Source of the DNA: Clostridia bacterium
GTDB lineage: Bacteria; Bacillota; Clostridia; UBA1381
DNA length: 48,893 bases
Direction: 5' to 3'
Assembly: GCA_900756545.1 (NCBI GenBank)
Contig: CAAEKO010000056.1
Location: 1 to 48,893, forward strand
Of this stretch, positions 15,472-24,900 are shown in pieces. A program made the position numbers and the translations under genes. Position 1 is the first letter of the stretch. The number at the start of each line of letters is the position of its first letter. The notes under the pieces are model-generated. The model did no database searches, was not told the origin of the DNA, and saw only the letters and a program-made list of their open reading frames with translations.

Positions 15472-17505
15472 TTAGAATATTATTTTTATCATATCAAATA
15501 CATTTAAATCATCTTTTTCATAACAAACGATGCCGTCTTTGTATGTAAATGGACGCGCTGTCTCCTGCGGCAGTTGTAAAACTTGCCTCGGTTCCACCCC
15601 TGAACGCACGCATACCCTGAACGGCTCCACCTTGCGCGCCCGCGGCTCCTCATTGAGCAGAACAGATGAAACCACCATTTCATTTCCGTCACGGAAAGCA
15701 ACGATTTCAACATCCTTTGGCGCGTCGGAGAACACGGTTGGCACAAAGCTAAATACGTCCGCCAGCAAAGCAAGGAATACGCTTCTGTACACATGCAGGT
15801 TTTCAACGCCCTCAATGGGCAACGCCGACCAAAGCACCTTCCCTTTTCCAAAGTCTCTCATCACAATTGCAGGAATATCCGTTTTGATTCCCGGCGGATT
15901 TGAGTGAATCGACGCGAATGTAACCACATCCTGCGGCGTATACGGCAGCGTCAGCGTGGCACCTACATATTGCCCATCGATCCTCTCCGCAACCGGTGCT
16001 GTTCCATCAAAATGGAGCGGATAATCCGCATTAAACCAACCAAAGGACTTTTCCGTCCGTTTGTTCGGCGCGATATACAAAATATTTTCTCTCGTTCTTC
16101 CGGTGATTTCTGCCCCGAAAAATTCTTTGAGCAGCCCTCTGCAATCGCCGCCGCTAAAATATAAGCATCCTCCATTTCTGACGTATTCCACGATGCGTCT
16201 GTCATCGTAGCTGTCCTCTCCGGTCAGGCAGGAAGCAATCAACACCTGATATTTGCTTATGTCGTGGTATCCACCCGTTACGCCGCAGCAGATGTTTTCC
16301 CGGATCATTGATTCAACCGCATTCACACTGCAGGTATGGTTTGTGTATGGTTCGTGATGCGCATTAAACTTGCTGCGCAGCGAATAGTATACGCCGACGT
16401 CTTCAACCATTTCGCCCGTGTAATAGGCTTCGTATTGACGTTCCTCTTCAAAGACCATTCCAAGTCGCTCATACACCCGGCGATCCATTGTACCCGCCGG
16501 GTCGATTGCGTCAATTGCCAAGGTTGCGCCGTGGTGCGCCGACGTTAAAAACACGGAACTGCGCATGGCGTCCATGGATTTCGTCACGGTATGCTTTTCG
16601 AGATTTGGGTCACAGCGTGAGAACATATATTCGAACGGCTGATTTTTCGTGATATTTCTGTAAAATTTGCAGGTGAAGGACTGGCGGTATGGTCCTCCGT
16701 ACAAATCGCCTCCCGTATAGTCGCAGGCATTGTTGACCTCCTCGGCAATCCCCAGCTTGCCATCGGCTAACACAGCGCACGCAAAATTGTGTTCCACACT
16801 GGCGTGCGGCGCAAGCGCCTTTAATTCATTGGTGACCGATTGCGCGTACTGCCCCATCCATTCGCGGCGTTTTTTTATATGCAGGAGCCAGACAGGGTCA
16901 TTCCAATCCTCCTTTACAGGCAGATCGTAACCGGTTTCTTCCTGAAACCTCGTTTTGCAGCAATCACAGTAGCACAAATGATTCCAAAACAGCATATCGA
17001 AAAACATTCCGTCAAATTCAAAATAATCCACAATTTCGTTGATCTGCTTTGACACAAATGCTCTGTATTCCGGATTGTTGGGGCAGCACAGCCCATAACG
17101 AAAAAGCGCGTTTCCTGCAAATGCAGAATATTCCTCTGTCCTTGCCCCAAACCTGCTGTTCCCCGCCGCGTCAACCATTCGCCATTCGGGGTGTTTTTGA
17201 TGCCCCCAATTGTTGTATATCAAGCTGTAATACCCCGTAACGGCAATGCTGTTGTTCCTGCACATGCGCGCAAGGCTTTGCATTTGGTCCTCTTTGCCAA
17301 TCCACGCATTGTGCATCTTTCCAGATTTGGTCGGATAATAACAGAGCCCCACATGCGACTGAAAGTAGAGCATAGCATTTTGGATATTTGCCTTTTTTAA
17401 ATTCTCTAGATACGTATCCGGTGAAAATTTCGACAGGAATTCCTCGTTCCAATCGTCAATGTGCATGTCGCAGAGATGCCTGCGAAAGCTTTTTTCGTAC
17501 CACAT
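15472..17505 (-). CDS. Putative glycoside hydrolase, GHL6-type TIM barrel
   Basis: The 677-residue product resembles the hypothetical glycosyl hydrolase 6 family (PF14871), related to GH29 and beta-galactosidase-type barrels. Visible are RRHLCDMHIDDW, AMLYFQSHVGLCYYPTKSG, GYYSLIYNNWGHQKHPEW, the barrel strand FDGMFFDMLFWN, and a cysteine cluster CYCDCC. The C-terminal half resembles the glutamine-amidotransferase-like and trimerisation domains of such enzymes (VIASCLTGEDSYD, GGCLYFSGGD). No signal peptide is seen, so it probably works inside on imported oligosaccharides. GGGAGGAG lies somewhat far (about 14 bases) from ATG 17505. Neighbours are the cupin isomerase and an MgtC-like gene. The exact substrate is unknown. 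Confidence 0.72.
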   Translation of the reverse strand: MWYEKSFRRHLCDMHIDDWNEEFLSKFSPDTYLENLKKANIQNAMLYFQSHVGLCYYPTKSGKMHNAWIGKEDQMQSLARMCRNNSIAVTGYYSLIYNNWGHQKHPEWRMVDAAGNSRFGARTEEYSAFAGNALFRYGLCCPNNPEYRAFVSKQINEIVDYFEFDGMFFDMLFWNHLCYCDCCKTRFQEETGYDLPVKEDWNDPVWLLHIKKRREWMGQYAQSVTNELKALAPHASVEHNFACAVLADGKLGIAEEVNNACDYTGGDLYGGPYRQSFTCKFYRNITKNQPFEYMFSRCDPNLEKHTVTKSMDAMRSSVFLTSAHHGATLAIDAIDPAGTMDRRVYERLGMVFEEERQYEAYYTGEMVEDVGVYYSLRSKFNAHHEPYTNHTCSVNAVESMIRENICCGVTGGYHDISKYQVLIASCLTGEDSYDDRRIVEYVRNGGCLYFSGGDCRGLLKEFFGAEITGRTRENILYIAPNKRTEKSFGWFNADYPLHFDGTAPVAERIDGQYVGATLTLPYTPQDVVTFASIHSNPPGIKTDIPAIVMRDFGKGKVLWSALPIEGVENLHVYRSVFLALLADVFSFVPTVFSDAPKDVEIVAFRDGNEMVVSSVLLNEEPRARKVEPFRVCVRSGVEPRQVLQLPQETARPFTYKDGIVCYEKDDLNVFDMIKIIF

Positions 17506-17547
17506 AAAATGGACTGTCTCCTCCCATTACGCTTTGACGCAAATTTT

Positions 17548-18138
17548 TTAACAGCTATCTCCACGCAGCGTTGCTGTAATTGTGTAAAGCCTGTCTTCCC
17601 CCTCCTGTTCCGTCTCCTGCTCCAAAATCTGAAACCCGCTGTCCTCAAACGCCTTGATAACCGATTGCATCGGTTCCTTCTCGATTTTCTGTTTTCTGTG
17701 AATGGGTCTCGGACGCAGATGTAAAATCATCTGTATAAAAACAATGATGAGCGCTGCGCAGATTCCCAATATATACATGCCCGCGCCAATGGCCATGCCA
17801 ATGCCGGATGTCGCCCATATTCCTGCCGCCGTCGTCAATCCCGTAACCGTTTTCTCGTGCACAAAGATCATGCCCGCACCAAGAAATCCAATTCCGCTTA
17901 CCACGCCGGAGGCGATTCGGGACGGATCAATTTTCATCAAATCACCATACATTTCCATAACGTCTGTATATGCATACTTTGACAGCACCATCATCAACGC
18001 CGACGCACACGCCACCACACAATGCGTACGGATTCCAGCTTCCTTTGCACGGCTTTTTCTTTCATACCCTATGATTAAGCCGCAGAAAACCGCCAAAACC
18101 AGTCTGCCTAAATACACAAACTCTGTCAAATTCCACAT
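17548..18138 (-). CDS. MgtC/SapB-family membrane protein
   Basis: MgtC-like proteins are inner-membrane proteins linked to magnesium and phosphate homeostasis and ATP synthase control. The 196-residue product has the family features: an N-terminal hydrophobic helix with GRLVLAVFCGLIIGYERK, then GIRTHCVVACASALMMVLS, SGVVSGIGFLGAGMIF and LTTAAGIWATSGIGMAIGAG, giving four or five membrane segments, followed by a short cytoplasmic ACT-like tail. The start at ATG 18138 (MWNLTEF) has AAGGTGAT upstream. It lies between two operon genes for a phosphodiesterase and a hydrolase. Presence in a glycan operon is unusual; a link to phosphate released from the substrate is speculation. Confidence 0.88.
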   Translation of the reverse strand: MWNLTEFVYLGRLVLAVFCGLIIGYERKSRAKEAGIRTHCVVACASALMMVLSKYAYTDVMEMYGDLMKIDPSRIASGVVSGIGFLGAGMIFVHEKTVTGLTTAAGIWATSGIGMAIGAGMYILGICAALIIVFIQMILHLRPRPIHRKQKIEKEPMQSVIKAFEDSGFQILEQETEQEGEDRLYTITATLRGDSC

Positions 18139-18183
18139 ACACAATCACCTTTCATTCATCATATACCAACCCGGGACAGCGTT

Positions 18184-18897
18184 CTACCGCTGTTCACCAC
18201 ATTCCCGCCTGTAGGCTTCCAGCTTATCAGGAAAGTTGATTGTGGTTCCATCCGTTCCCAAGTCATAAACCCGTCTCATTTTTTCCTCATCGCTGATCCC
18301 CCAGCCCCGAATTTCCATCCCAAGGCCATGCACCCGTTCCACAAGTTCGGGCGTGATCGCGTCAATGAACGGGCAGAGTTGTTCCGCGCCAATTTCCTGT
18401 AGCTTCGGAATCGGATCCTCCTGTACGTTCCAGACCAATAGTCCAACACGCAATGCCGGATCGATTTCCTTCACCTTTTTGATCGCCTCAAAATGCTGCG
18501 ACGTAACAATGGTTTTTTCATTTACGTGATATTGATTGATTAGTTTGACAATTTCCTCCTCCGTTGTACCGGGCACCTTTACCTCAATGGCAAAGGTGAG
18601 GTCGCGCCAGCCAAAATGCTCCAGAAAATCCGTAAATTTTGGAATTTTATCACACAATCCGTTGTTTGTGACAGATAGCCGCTGAAGTTCATCAAAAGTA
18701 TAGTCGGCGATGCTGCCTTCGATGCCAAACGCCCGGTTGAGCGACATATCATGATACAGAACCAAAACGCCGTCCTTTGTTCTCTGAATATCTGTTTCAA
18801 TTCCATCCGCGCCCTGCATGATTCCAAGGTAAAACGACATCAGCGTATTTTCGGGAGCGTAAGCGCTTGCTCCTCTGTGTGCATAATTGATAAACAA
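18184..18897 (-). CDS. Glycerophosphodiester phosphodiesterase (UgpQ-like, GDPD-2)
   Basis: Hydrolyses deacylated phospholipid-type glycerophosphodiesters to glycerol 3-phosphate. The 237-residue product has the full signature: YAHRGASAYAPENTLMSF, GIETDIQRTKDGVLVLYHD, AIEVKVPG, and a C-terminal IRGWGISDEEKMRR with TTINFPDKL. It is shorter and more canonical than GDPD-1. The start is a TTG codon at 18897, supported by AAAGGGGATGG upstream and by homology beginning at once with the HRG motif. No signal peptide. It is located 25 bp after the 1012-residue SLH gene in the operon. UgpQ enzymes often accompany CUT1 transporters importing glycerophosphodiesters. Confidence 0.93.
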   Translation of the reverse strand: MFINYAHRGASAYAPENTLMSFYLGIMQGADGIETDIQRTKDGVLVLYHDMSLNRAFGIEGSIADYTFDELQRLSVTNNGLCDKIPKFTDFLEHFGWRDLTFAIEVKVPGTTEEEIVKLINQYHVNEKTIVTSQHFEAIKKVKEIDPALRVGLLVWNVQEDPIPKLQEIGAEQLCPFIDAITPELVERVHGLGMEIRGWGISDEEKMRRVYDLGTDGTTINFPDKLEAYRRECGEQR

Positions 18898-18922
18898 TTT
18901 AATCCATCCCCTTTGATTTCAA

Positions 18923-21900
18923 CTATTTATATATAATGAATAATTTTGGAACCAGATATGCAGCCCATACCAAAACTCTATCGTTTTTTGAGATATCCGA
19001 ATAGCTGCGCGTTGTCAATTTGCCACGCTTCATGTCATACTCAATGGTGAGAACCATGGACGCCCCTGTAAAGCCAACGCTCTTCCTATTGCCACCCGCA
19101 CCTCTTCCCTCAACCACCAGGGTATTCGGCGCTCTGTCAATGACCGGGCTGTAAGAGAAATAGTTTGCCGAATGGATTCTCGTATTTGATGAACTATGTA
19201 TGGTTCCGTTCGTATCCTCAGAAAACTTGAACATATCGTCAACCGGGTTCCCTTGCTGCGGTGCGCGGAAAATGATCGCAAGATTTTTTACCTTTCCATC
19301 TGTGCCCCGTCGAACAAAAAAGACGTCTCCCCGTTTCAAGTCCATGATCTTAACGCCTGCATATCCCCACGCGCCGCTGCATTCCAAATCTGGATCATCA
19401 AAGTAAAATTTCCCGGCATTGCCGGATGAATTGATGTAATTGATCACATAGCAGGGATCTCCCCACTCGTCTAACTCCTCTGAGATGCCATTTGCAATAT
19501 AAACGCTGACGCCCACTTCTGAAAAACCATACGGTTCAGTTACTTTAATCACCATACTTTTTACATTGTAGTCAACATCCGCATCATAGAGTTCCACGTT
19601 CTGGTATGTACTTCGATTGGATAAAAATATACTGCGCGTTCCCGCGATATACTCGTTTTCATCCAGCAGCATCTCCAAATTGCCGGCTCGGCCTGTATAA
19701 ACGCCCGAAGAACCGATCTCTGCCGTCACCTGGGGAATTGAGAAGCAAACCGCATCCACATCTGCCAGATATTGCTCCCCATAATGGTAAGTATAGTTCC
19801 GGTAAATCCAGTCACTGTCATCATCGGTACCGGTTGCGCCCGACTCTGATCCGGTTGTCTTATAATCGAGCGAAAAATGATCCAAATCATAGGTTTTTTC
19901 CGCCGCGCTATATTCGTCTTTGACCTGCGCCGTCCGCAAGTCGCTTAGAATGCCATCCGTTTCTTTGAATTGTACGAGTTGACGCAGCAGGCCATTTTCC
20001 TCTAAATGGGTTATGATGGCGCCCGCCGCCTCATCTGGGAGTTCCGGCCGAACCAGCTTGGCGGCGATGCTCTGAAGCGCCGCGACCATGGGCTGCGCGT
20101 CTGTTTTTTTGCCGTTCAGCCGCGTATTTTGATCGGTTGCATAAGATTTTGCACCATCTGTTGTCATGATGACAAATTTGTTGTATGTATCGAAATCGTC
20201 CGACAATCTTTTATATTTGATCAGATATCCATAGGTCCACAAATCGTCTCCATCCGTCTCTTTCACTACAGCGGCCACGCGGCCGAGCGTATCAAAGAAA
20301 CAGTTATAGACTTCCCCGATCTGTAATTGAAATGTTACATCCAACGACGGCGCTTTTTGATACGCCACCCCGTCGAAATAAACCGAATCCTGTTTGAGCA
20401 TCGTGATCTTGCCCGTTAGGCGCTGTTCCACAATCACAATCTTCAGTATATTTTCGCCGGAGGCCTTCCTGCTCTTTTCCACCGCAATGATATCATAGTC
20501 CACAATCTCATCAAATCCAACGTCTTTTCTATCACCTTTGACAATGGTTACTTTCGCATCCACCGTGTCCTGATTGAAATCAATTCTCTCCCCGCTGAAG
20601 CGGTCTATAATTGTTTCTTCTCCCGTATCCGCTTCATCTACCCAATAGATTTCATCCTGAATCACGCTTACCACGTCATACAAGCCATCATTGTCGCTGT
20701 CGATCAATGTAATATACCCTGTTTCAAAGATCAAATCGCTGTCCTGTACCGTTGCGAGTTCTCCGCCATTATAAATGTAGACCGCAGTCGGTGAAATGTT
20801 CAGCCGCTTTTCCTTTTTCGCTTCCTCGTCAAAATACACAAGTCTGCCGTTCGACGCACTCTGGATTCCGCTGACGCTTACAACGTTCTCCGATGTAACC
20901 GTTATGACTTTATTGTCGTCCAGATCGGTCAATGCGATTAAGGTACACTCGTGGTTTTGATCCGTCCTTGCATAATAGGTGCAGCGGTAGCCGATATAGT
21001 CATACGCTTCCGTCTCACCGATATGATAAGCCGTTTCGCCGATGATGACGTCGCCTTCCGCTGCGTAATTCGCGCCCAACCTTGCGTCACAGTTTGCAAT
21101 AATCTGACCGTTGCCCTCAGATACATCAAACATCTCGCTCATCAGCGTTATGCCGTCTATCGCTTTGTATTCTGCCTTTGCGCCAAAGCTCTTCTGCTTT
21201 AGCACCGGAATCTTCAGGGTATCCGCAAGCATCCTCAAAAATGCCATGCGGTCAAACTCTCCTGACAGAATCCTGATGCCCGCCTGTGCCGCCTCTTTGC
21301 TGTAGCCCGCCGGATACCCACCCTGCAGCTCGGCCAAAGGTTGACAGCCGACCAGGCACACCAAAATTTTAACAGCTTCTTCCTTCGAAATGGCCGCGTC
21401 GGGTTTAAACTCTCCTCCCGGATAACCAGAAATCAGTTTCATCGCAACCCCGTACTTGATTGCTTCATATGCCCAATGCGTGGTAGGGATGTCAGAAAAA
21501 ATCGATGTTTCAATCTGTTCCGCCTCTTTGACGGAGGCAATTCCTCTCTCATCCAGGAGCAGTTCCGCATATTTATCCAATGCATGTTTGATGTTTTCCG
21601 AATCAATCTCAGCGGAGGAATCCGTGCCGTCATCGCTATCCGTCTGCGGATCAGACAGTTTCACGTCCACGCCCAGCGCACGGATGCACAGGGCTGCCAC
21701 CTCCGCCCTCGTTGGTTCCTCCTCCAGCCTGAGTTTTTCCATGTCGGCAGTATCCAAAATCCCAAGCGCATGAAGCAACGTGACCGCATCGCGTTCCCTG
21801 CTGGAATACACCACCGCTGCAGGAGCATCTGTCTGTTCCGCGCCCGCCAGATTCATTCCGTGCAGACTGGGCGCCAATTCGGCTATTATAACAAACAATA

Positions 21901-21961
21901 CGATAAAACTGCAAAATCTCCTCATGTATTTTATCATTTCTTTTTTCACCATCCTGCTCAT
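18923..21961 (-). CDS. Large secreted SLH protein (N-terminal SLH, beta-rich body)
   Basis: A 1012-residue exported protein. A hydrophobic signal (about residues 14-35) is followed by SLH-type repeats up to about residue 270, with IFSDIPTTHWAYEAIKYG, LISGYPGGEFKPDAAISKEEA and LQGGYPAGYSKEAAQ. The remaining 740 residues are beta-rich and acidic without a catalytic motif I recognise. Short segments such as YIGYRCTYYARTD correspond to the SLH proteins at 8392-9867 and 43696-46284. The first ATG overlaps the stop of the preceding gene as ATGA; internal ATGs at 21952 and 21937 are possible. It pairs with the upstream SLH/CBM protein. Probably a surface scaffold or binding protein. Confidence 0.8.
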   Translation of the reverse strand: MSRMVKKEMIKYMRRFCSFIVLFVIIAELAPSLHGMNLAGAEQTDAPAAVVYSSRERDAVTLLHALGILDTADMEKLRLEEEPTRAEVAALCIRALGVDVKLSDPQTDSDDGTDSSAEIDSENIKHALDKYAELLLDERGIASVKEAEQIETSIFSDIPTTHWAYEAIKYGVAMKLISGYPGGEFKPDAAISKEEAVKILVCLVGCQPLAELQGGYPAGYSKEAAQAGIRILSGEFDRMAFLRMLADTLKIPVLKQKSFGAKAEYKAIDGITLMSEMFDVSEGNGQIIANCDARLGANYAAEGDVIIGETAYHIGETEAYDYIGYRCTYYARTDQNHECTLIALTDLDDNKVITVTSENVVSVSGIQSASNGRLVYFDEEAKKEKRLNISPTAVYIYNGGELATVQDSDLIFETGYITLIDSDNDGLYDVVSVIQDEIYWVDEADTGEETIIDRFSGERIDFNQDTVDAKVTIVKGDRKDVGFDEIVDYDIIAVEKSRKASGENILKIVIVEQRLTGKITMLKQDSVYFDGVAYQKAPSLDVTFQLQIGEVYNCFFDTLGRVAAVVKETDGDDLWTYGYLIKYKRLSDDFDTYNKFVIMTTDGAKSYATDQNTRLNGKKTDAQPMVAALQSIAAKLVRPELPDEAAGAIITHLEENGLLRQLVQFKETDGILSDLRTAQVKDEYSAAEKTYDLDHFSLDYKTTGSESGATGTDDDSDWIYRNYTYHYGEQYLADVDAVCFSIPQVTAEIGSSGVYTGRAGNLEMLLDENEYIAGTRSIFLSNRSTYQNVELYDADVDYNVKSMVIKVTEPYGFSEVGVSVYIANGISEELDEWGDPCYVINYINSSGNAGKFYFDDPDLECSGAWGYAGVKIMDLKRGDVFFVRRGTDGKVKNLAIIFRAPQQGNPVDDMFKFSEDTNGTIHSSSNTRIHSANYFSYSPVIDRAPNTLVVEGRGAGGNRKSVGFTGASMVLTIEYDMKRGKLTTRSYSDISKNDRVLVWAAYLVPKLFIIYK

Positions 21962-24900
21962 TGGTTGTTATTCCATCGATCATACATACGCCTGATGAGT
22001 GCGGCAGCCGCCGCACGGGTCGTTTCTGCCTTCGGTGCAAAATGCGTATCGTCTACACCTGCGGCGAGGCCCGCTGCATACGCTGTTTGAATGCTGCTTA
22101 CCGCCCAGGCCGATATTTCATCCGCATCTGCAAACGCTATTTCACTATCTTCTGCTGCAACAGATGCGCCCAGCACAGAGCATGCGCGCACGATCGTGAC
22201 AACGGCCTCTTCGCGGGTGATGAGATCATTCGGACGGAACGAGCCGTCGCTGCCGCTCATCACGCCGCAACTGAGCATGGTCGCGACAATCGAAGCATAC
22301 CAGTCATTCTCCGCAACATCAAAATATTCCCCCTGGTATGTCTCCAAGTCCCATTGCGCGGCTCTGACAACCATTGTTGCAAATTCCGCACGGCTGATAT
22401 TGGAATCTGGCCGGAAGCTGCCGTCCGCATACCCATTGAGAACGCCAAGATTTTTTAGAAATACGATGTCGTTTGACGCCCAGTGGGAACTGGTGTCCGA
22501 AAAACCGTCGTTTGGCTCCGTGCTCGGGATTACAGGGAGATTGCCGTCTGTAATGCTTACTTTACGTTTGACAGAACCGTCTCCGCCCCCGCTCCCTGAG
22601 GTGCCGCCATTGCTTTTCGTTGTGTCAATATCCGCTGCTTTCTGATACAATTGCGTATATTTGTCAAAGTACACCGTAGATGTGACATTTCCCAATGCCT
22701 GTACGGCCGCCAGAGCCGCCTCTTTTGCCGCGGTGGTTTTAGAAGTTACCGCCGCGTTTACCGCGGCATTTGCAGCATTCAATTCCGATGTAATATCCCG
22801 CACCAATATATCGTCAACATAGATTGCACCCGTGTCTCCCGATAACGTTAACGTTGCATCCTTACTGTCGTCAAACCCAAACCACGCAGCCACATGCTGC
22901 CATCCGCTCGGCTGGAGACTCACCGTTTTTCTCATGCCCGCCAACGCTATGCTTCCTGTTCCCTGGCCTCTGAGGGCGGCGTCCACATAATAATAATGGC
23001 CCGCCTGCAGCCTGTCGATCCCCTGGGTGAACGATGCGGCATATCCCGCTGTAGAAGCGGCGCTTGCGTTGGCGGAGGTTTCGTGCGCTACCCCCTCGCC
23101 GTCAGCAAATGCCGCCCCCGTCCATGCATCGGACTGCTGCCAGTATTCAAACCCGCCATTTTTGACATAATTATCGTATTTCGGAACAGTCAGCACGATG
23201 GAATGTGTTTTTTCCACAACGCCTGTTTTCAGTTCTGCCGTCAGCGTCACTTTCGCATCGTCCGTCAGCGAAGGCGTAACCGCCGCTGTCGCTGTGCCGT
23301 CGCCGTTATCCGTTATTTCAATCACATTCGGATCACTTGACGTCCACGCAATCTGGACAGTATAGCTTACGCCGTCCATTTCCCCGCTGATCGTCAGGGG
23401 AAGCGTTGTCATGTCATTTTTCAGGTCGTCCGCTGTATCCCAGCCAAACCGCTGTTCCTCTTTATCATACTCGGTCAAATCACGAAATTGCAGCTTTTCT
23501 GCAATCAAGCTGTCCAAAACGGCGCCTTCGTCCATAAAGGCCTCCATGGTTATTTCAAACGCATCGTTCGAAGCCGTATATTTGCCGGCTGCGGCCTTTG
23601 CAAAGAGCCAATACCGCGCGCCAATCTCCGTTTCCGGCTTTACATGGAGGTTTCCTTCCGTGTCAACGTATACGGAATCCTTTGCGGTCTGTCGGCTGCC
23701 ATCGAGCGTATACAGGCTCCAATCCATCTGGCTTTCGAGCGTCTCTCCCAATGGATTCAGGGCAGACGCGCTGTAAGGAACTGAAATTTCACCAGTTTGA
23801 GGGACGCGCAGGAAGGAGGAACCGACAACCGTTACCGTTGCAGGAGCCGCCGCAGGCCGCATGGAAATCGGTCCCAGGTCGACGTTCTTCACCGTCGACG
23901 CATTTTGGCTATACGCCTCTATGAAGCCAATGCAAATCGGAATACCCTCTGTCACATGAACCGTTGTGACAATTTCCGTCCATTGTCCTGTTTCTGAAGC
24001 CGCGGCGGCCTCGTCATGGATCAGGCTATCCATGGCAGACGTATTTTTATACATCCACATCAGCTTTAGCCCGGACGTATCCTCGTTTGACCTGATATAC
24101 CCCTTGAGAATGTAAGTTCCGGTGGTCTCCGGCGTATAGTTGTATACGAGCCGTGTGGACTGATAGGGACGGTTCCGCACTTCATAATAATCCCATCCCA
24201 TTTCCGGATCCGTCTTTTTGCTGTATTCGGCTGGGGCCGAATACCATCTCCACCGTCCTTCTCCGTCTCCCAGATCCCCCGCATAGTTGCCGTTGCGGAT
24301 CAACTCGTTCGTGCACGCAACGGTAAATGGAAACTGTTTTGTAGCCGTTTCCCCGCTGACGCGGATCGTCGCTATCATGGAAACGGACTGTTCCGTCTCT
24401 CCTGCATAAACCACCCCTTCGTCCGATATAACGCTGGCGTCTGTTGAAGCCCATTCTACCACGGCCCCATGGCTGCCAACCGTCTCCGGCAGGGTTAAAT
24501 CCTTCGTAATCACATCGGGATTTTCCTGCGTCAGCAGAAAAACATGCAGCGCCTGTTCCGCCTCCGCCAGCTTTTGTTCATCGTCCAGGTAGGCTTCCAG
24601 CGTAATCGTGCCGCTTCCTGTGAAGCGCATTCCGTTGCCGTTGACCACCGCATTCACCCTTACTTCCCCCGCCGGCGTGTCCGCGGAAACATACAATAGG
24701 CTCCCACGAATGGAAATGCCTGCGGGAGGCATGCCGTCAATGGAAAAAACAACGTCTTCCGCAGTCTGCTCGCAGCCCGTTTCATCTACTATTTTAACAC
24801 AATCTGTTAATGAAAACGACGCCGCCGCATTGATCAGACCAAACGACGCATTAACAAACGCCACGCTCGTAATCGCATGTACGGGATAGAGTTCGACATT

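Noticed and set aside
21341..22090. 249-codon plus-strand open frame opposite the SLH genes
   Set aside because: Antisense shadow of strongly supported SLH repeats; no start signal.
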